Positions 63,647 through 64,000 of a DNA stretch of 64,000 nt are shown one piece after another (positions within the stretch are counted from its first letter, which is position 1; each line of letters opens with the position of its first letter). Where the stretch lies: the NCBI GenBank assembly GCA_964450835.1, contig CAYVEQ010000001.1, positions 27,197 through 91,196 of the forward strand. The letters are read 5' to 3'. The notes beneath the pieces were generated by a model, which worked only from the letters and a program-made list of their open reading frames with translations, was not told the DNA's origin and made no database searches. A program made the position numbers and the translations under genes. This stretch comes from Caccocola sp964450835 (lineage in GTDB: Bacteria > Synergistota > Synergistia > Synergistales > Synergistaceae).

Positions 63647-64000
63647 ATTTTATACTGCCAAGCGATTGCAGGATCCGTTCTTACTGAGCGCAACGAAGCA
63701 TCAGAAAATGACCGTGCAGCATTCAGTGATGCGACCTATGTTTCCCTGCCTGACGCACCATCAAAGCCGGCCTTGCCGCGAAGGAACAGCGTCAGCTGCG
63801 TGCCGTGTGACACAGTACGGCTCTATACCGCCGCCGACGCACGCGGCTGTACCGTGCGGCGGACAAAAAATATTGTCAGTTAGTAAACAGGCAAAGCAAA
63901 CATCTACAAGAAAAATTTATCTGATCAAAAGCGACATGGCAGAAGGCCTGGCCTCTGCCATGCTGGGTGCTTCGCCGTTTCCCGCTTTACAGCGGCGCGG
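63647..64000. other. Stretch without supported gene at the window end
   Basis: About 350 bases. There is an inverted repeat CCGCCGC/GCGGCGG (63828-63862) and a second ATGGCAGA/TCTGCCAT (63936-63961), neither followed by a T-run. A minus-strand frame open from base 64000 to a stop near 63920 could be the end of a gene outside the window, but it is too short to judge. Confidence 0.4.

Overview
The window is a gene-dense, GC-rich bacterial chromosome segment. There are no rRNA or tRNA genes that I can see, no CRISPR and no insertion sequence. The gene complement fits an anaerobic, amino-acid-using diderm bacterium. The closest match I can infer is Synergistota-like, and this is inference, not a database result. 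Supporting points are a complete LIV-type amino-acid ABC transporter, the split PurS/PurQ/PurL form of FGAM synthase, an NADP/NAD malic enzyme, GatCAB, a BamB-like exported beta-propeller, and frequent TTG start codons.

Layout. 1-11.3 kb (minus strand) holds DNA repair and protein quality control: uvrA (3' end outside the window), uvrB, ftsH, hpt, tilS, an endonuclease III and a Lon-family protease. At 11.4-16.6 kb are a cold-shock protein (minus) and the chaperones clpB and htpG (plus). 16.8-20.2 kb (minus) carries an MFS transporter and an EF-G-like GTPase. 20.4-32.6 kb (minus) is one compact run of ten genes, miaB-comEA-comEC-coaX-dus-lysS-ligA-gatC-gatA-gatB, with overlaps or very short gaps and a strong terminator at its end. 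32.7-41.5 kb holds a small exported protein, an AddAB-like helicase-nuclease pair, and an exported eight-bladed propeller. 41.6-44.7 kb has lysA, malic enzyme and a divergent FmdE-type protein. 44.8-49.5 kb (minus) is livK-livH-livM-livG-livF, with a hairpin and T-run between livK and livH.

49.6-61.3 kb (plus) is a purine operon, purS-purQ-purL-purF-purC-purF2-purM-purN/purH-purD-purE, from a near-consensus promoter to a strong terminator. It covers PRPP to IMP except purB, and no purK is present. Two features stand out. The second PurF copy (54943-56295) has Ser instead of the catalytic N-terminal Cys, and several further glutaminase-site residues are changed, while its phosphoribosyltransferase half and Fe-S cysteines are intact. 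purN and purH form one continuous reading frame that keeps a near-perfect Shine-Dalgarno at the junction, so free PurH may also be made.

The last 2.7 kb looks like accessory DNA. A GntR/FCD regulator is broken by a 100-N assembly gap, flanked by an artificial 55-bp duplication, and by a +1 frameshift. It is divergent from a PLP aminotransferase whose promoter overlaps a perfect palindrome. The final 350 bases hold no gene I can support.
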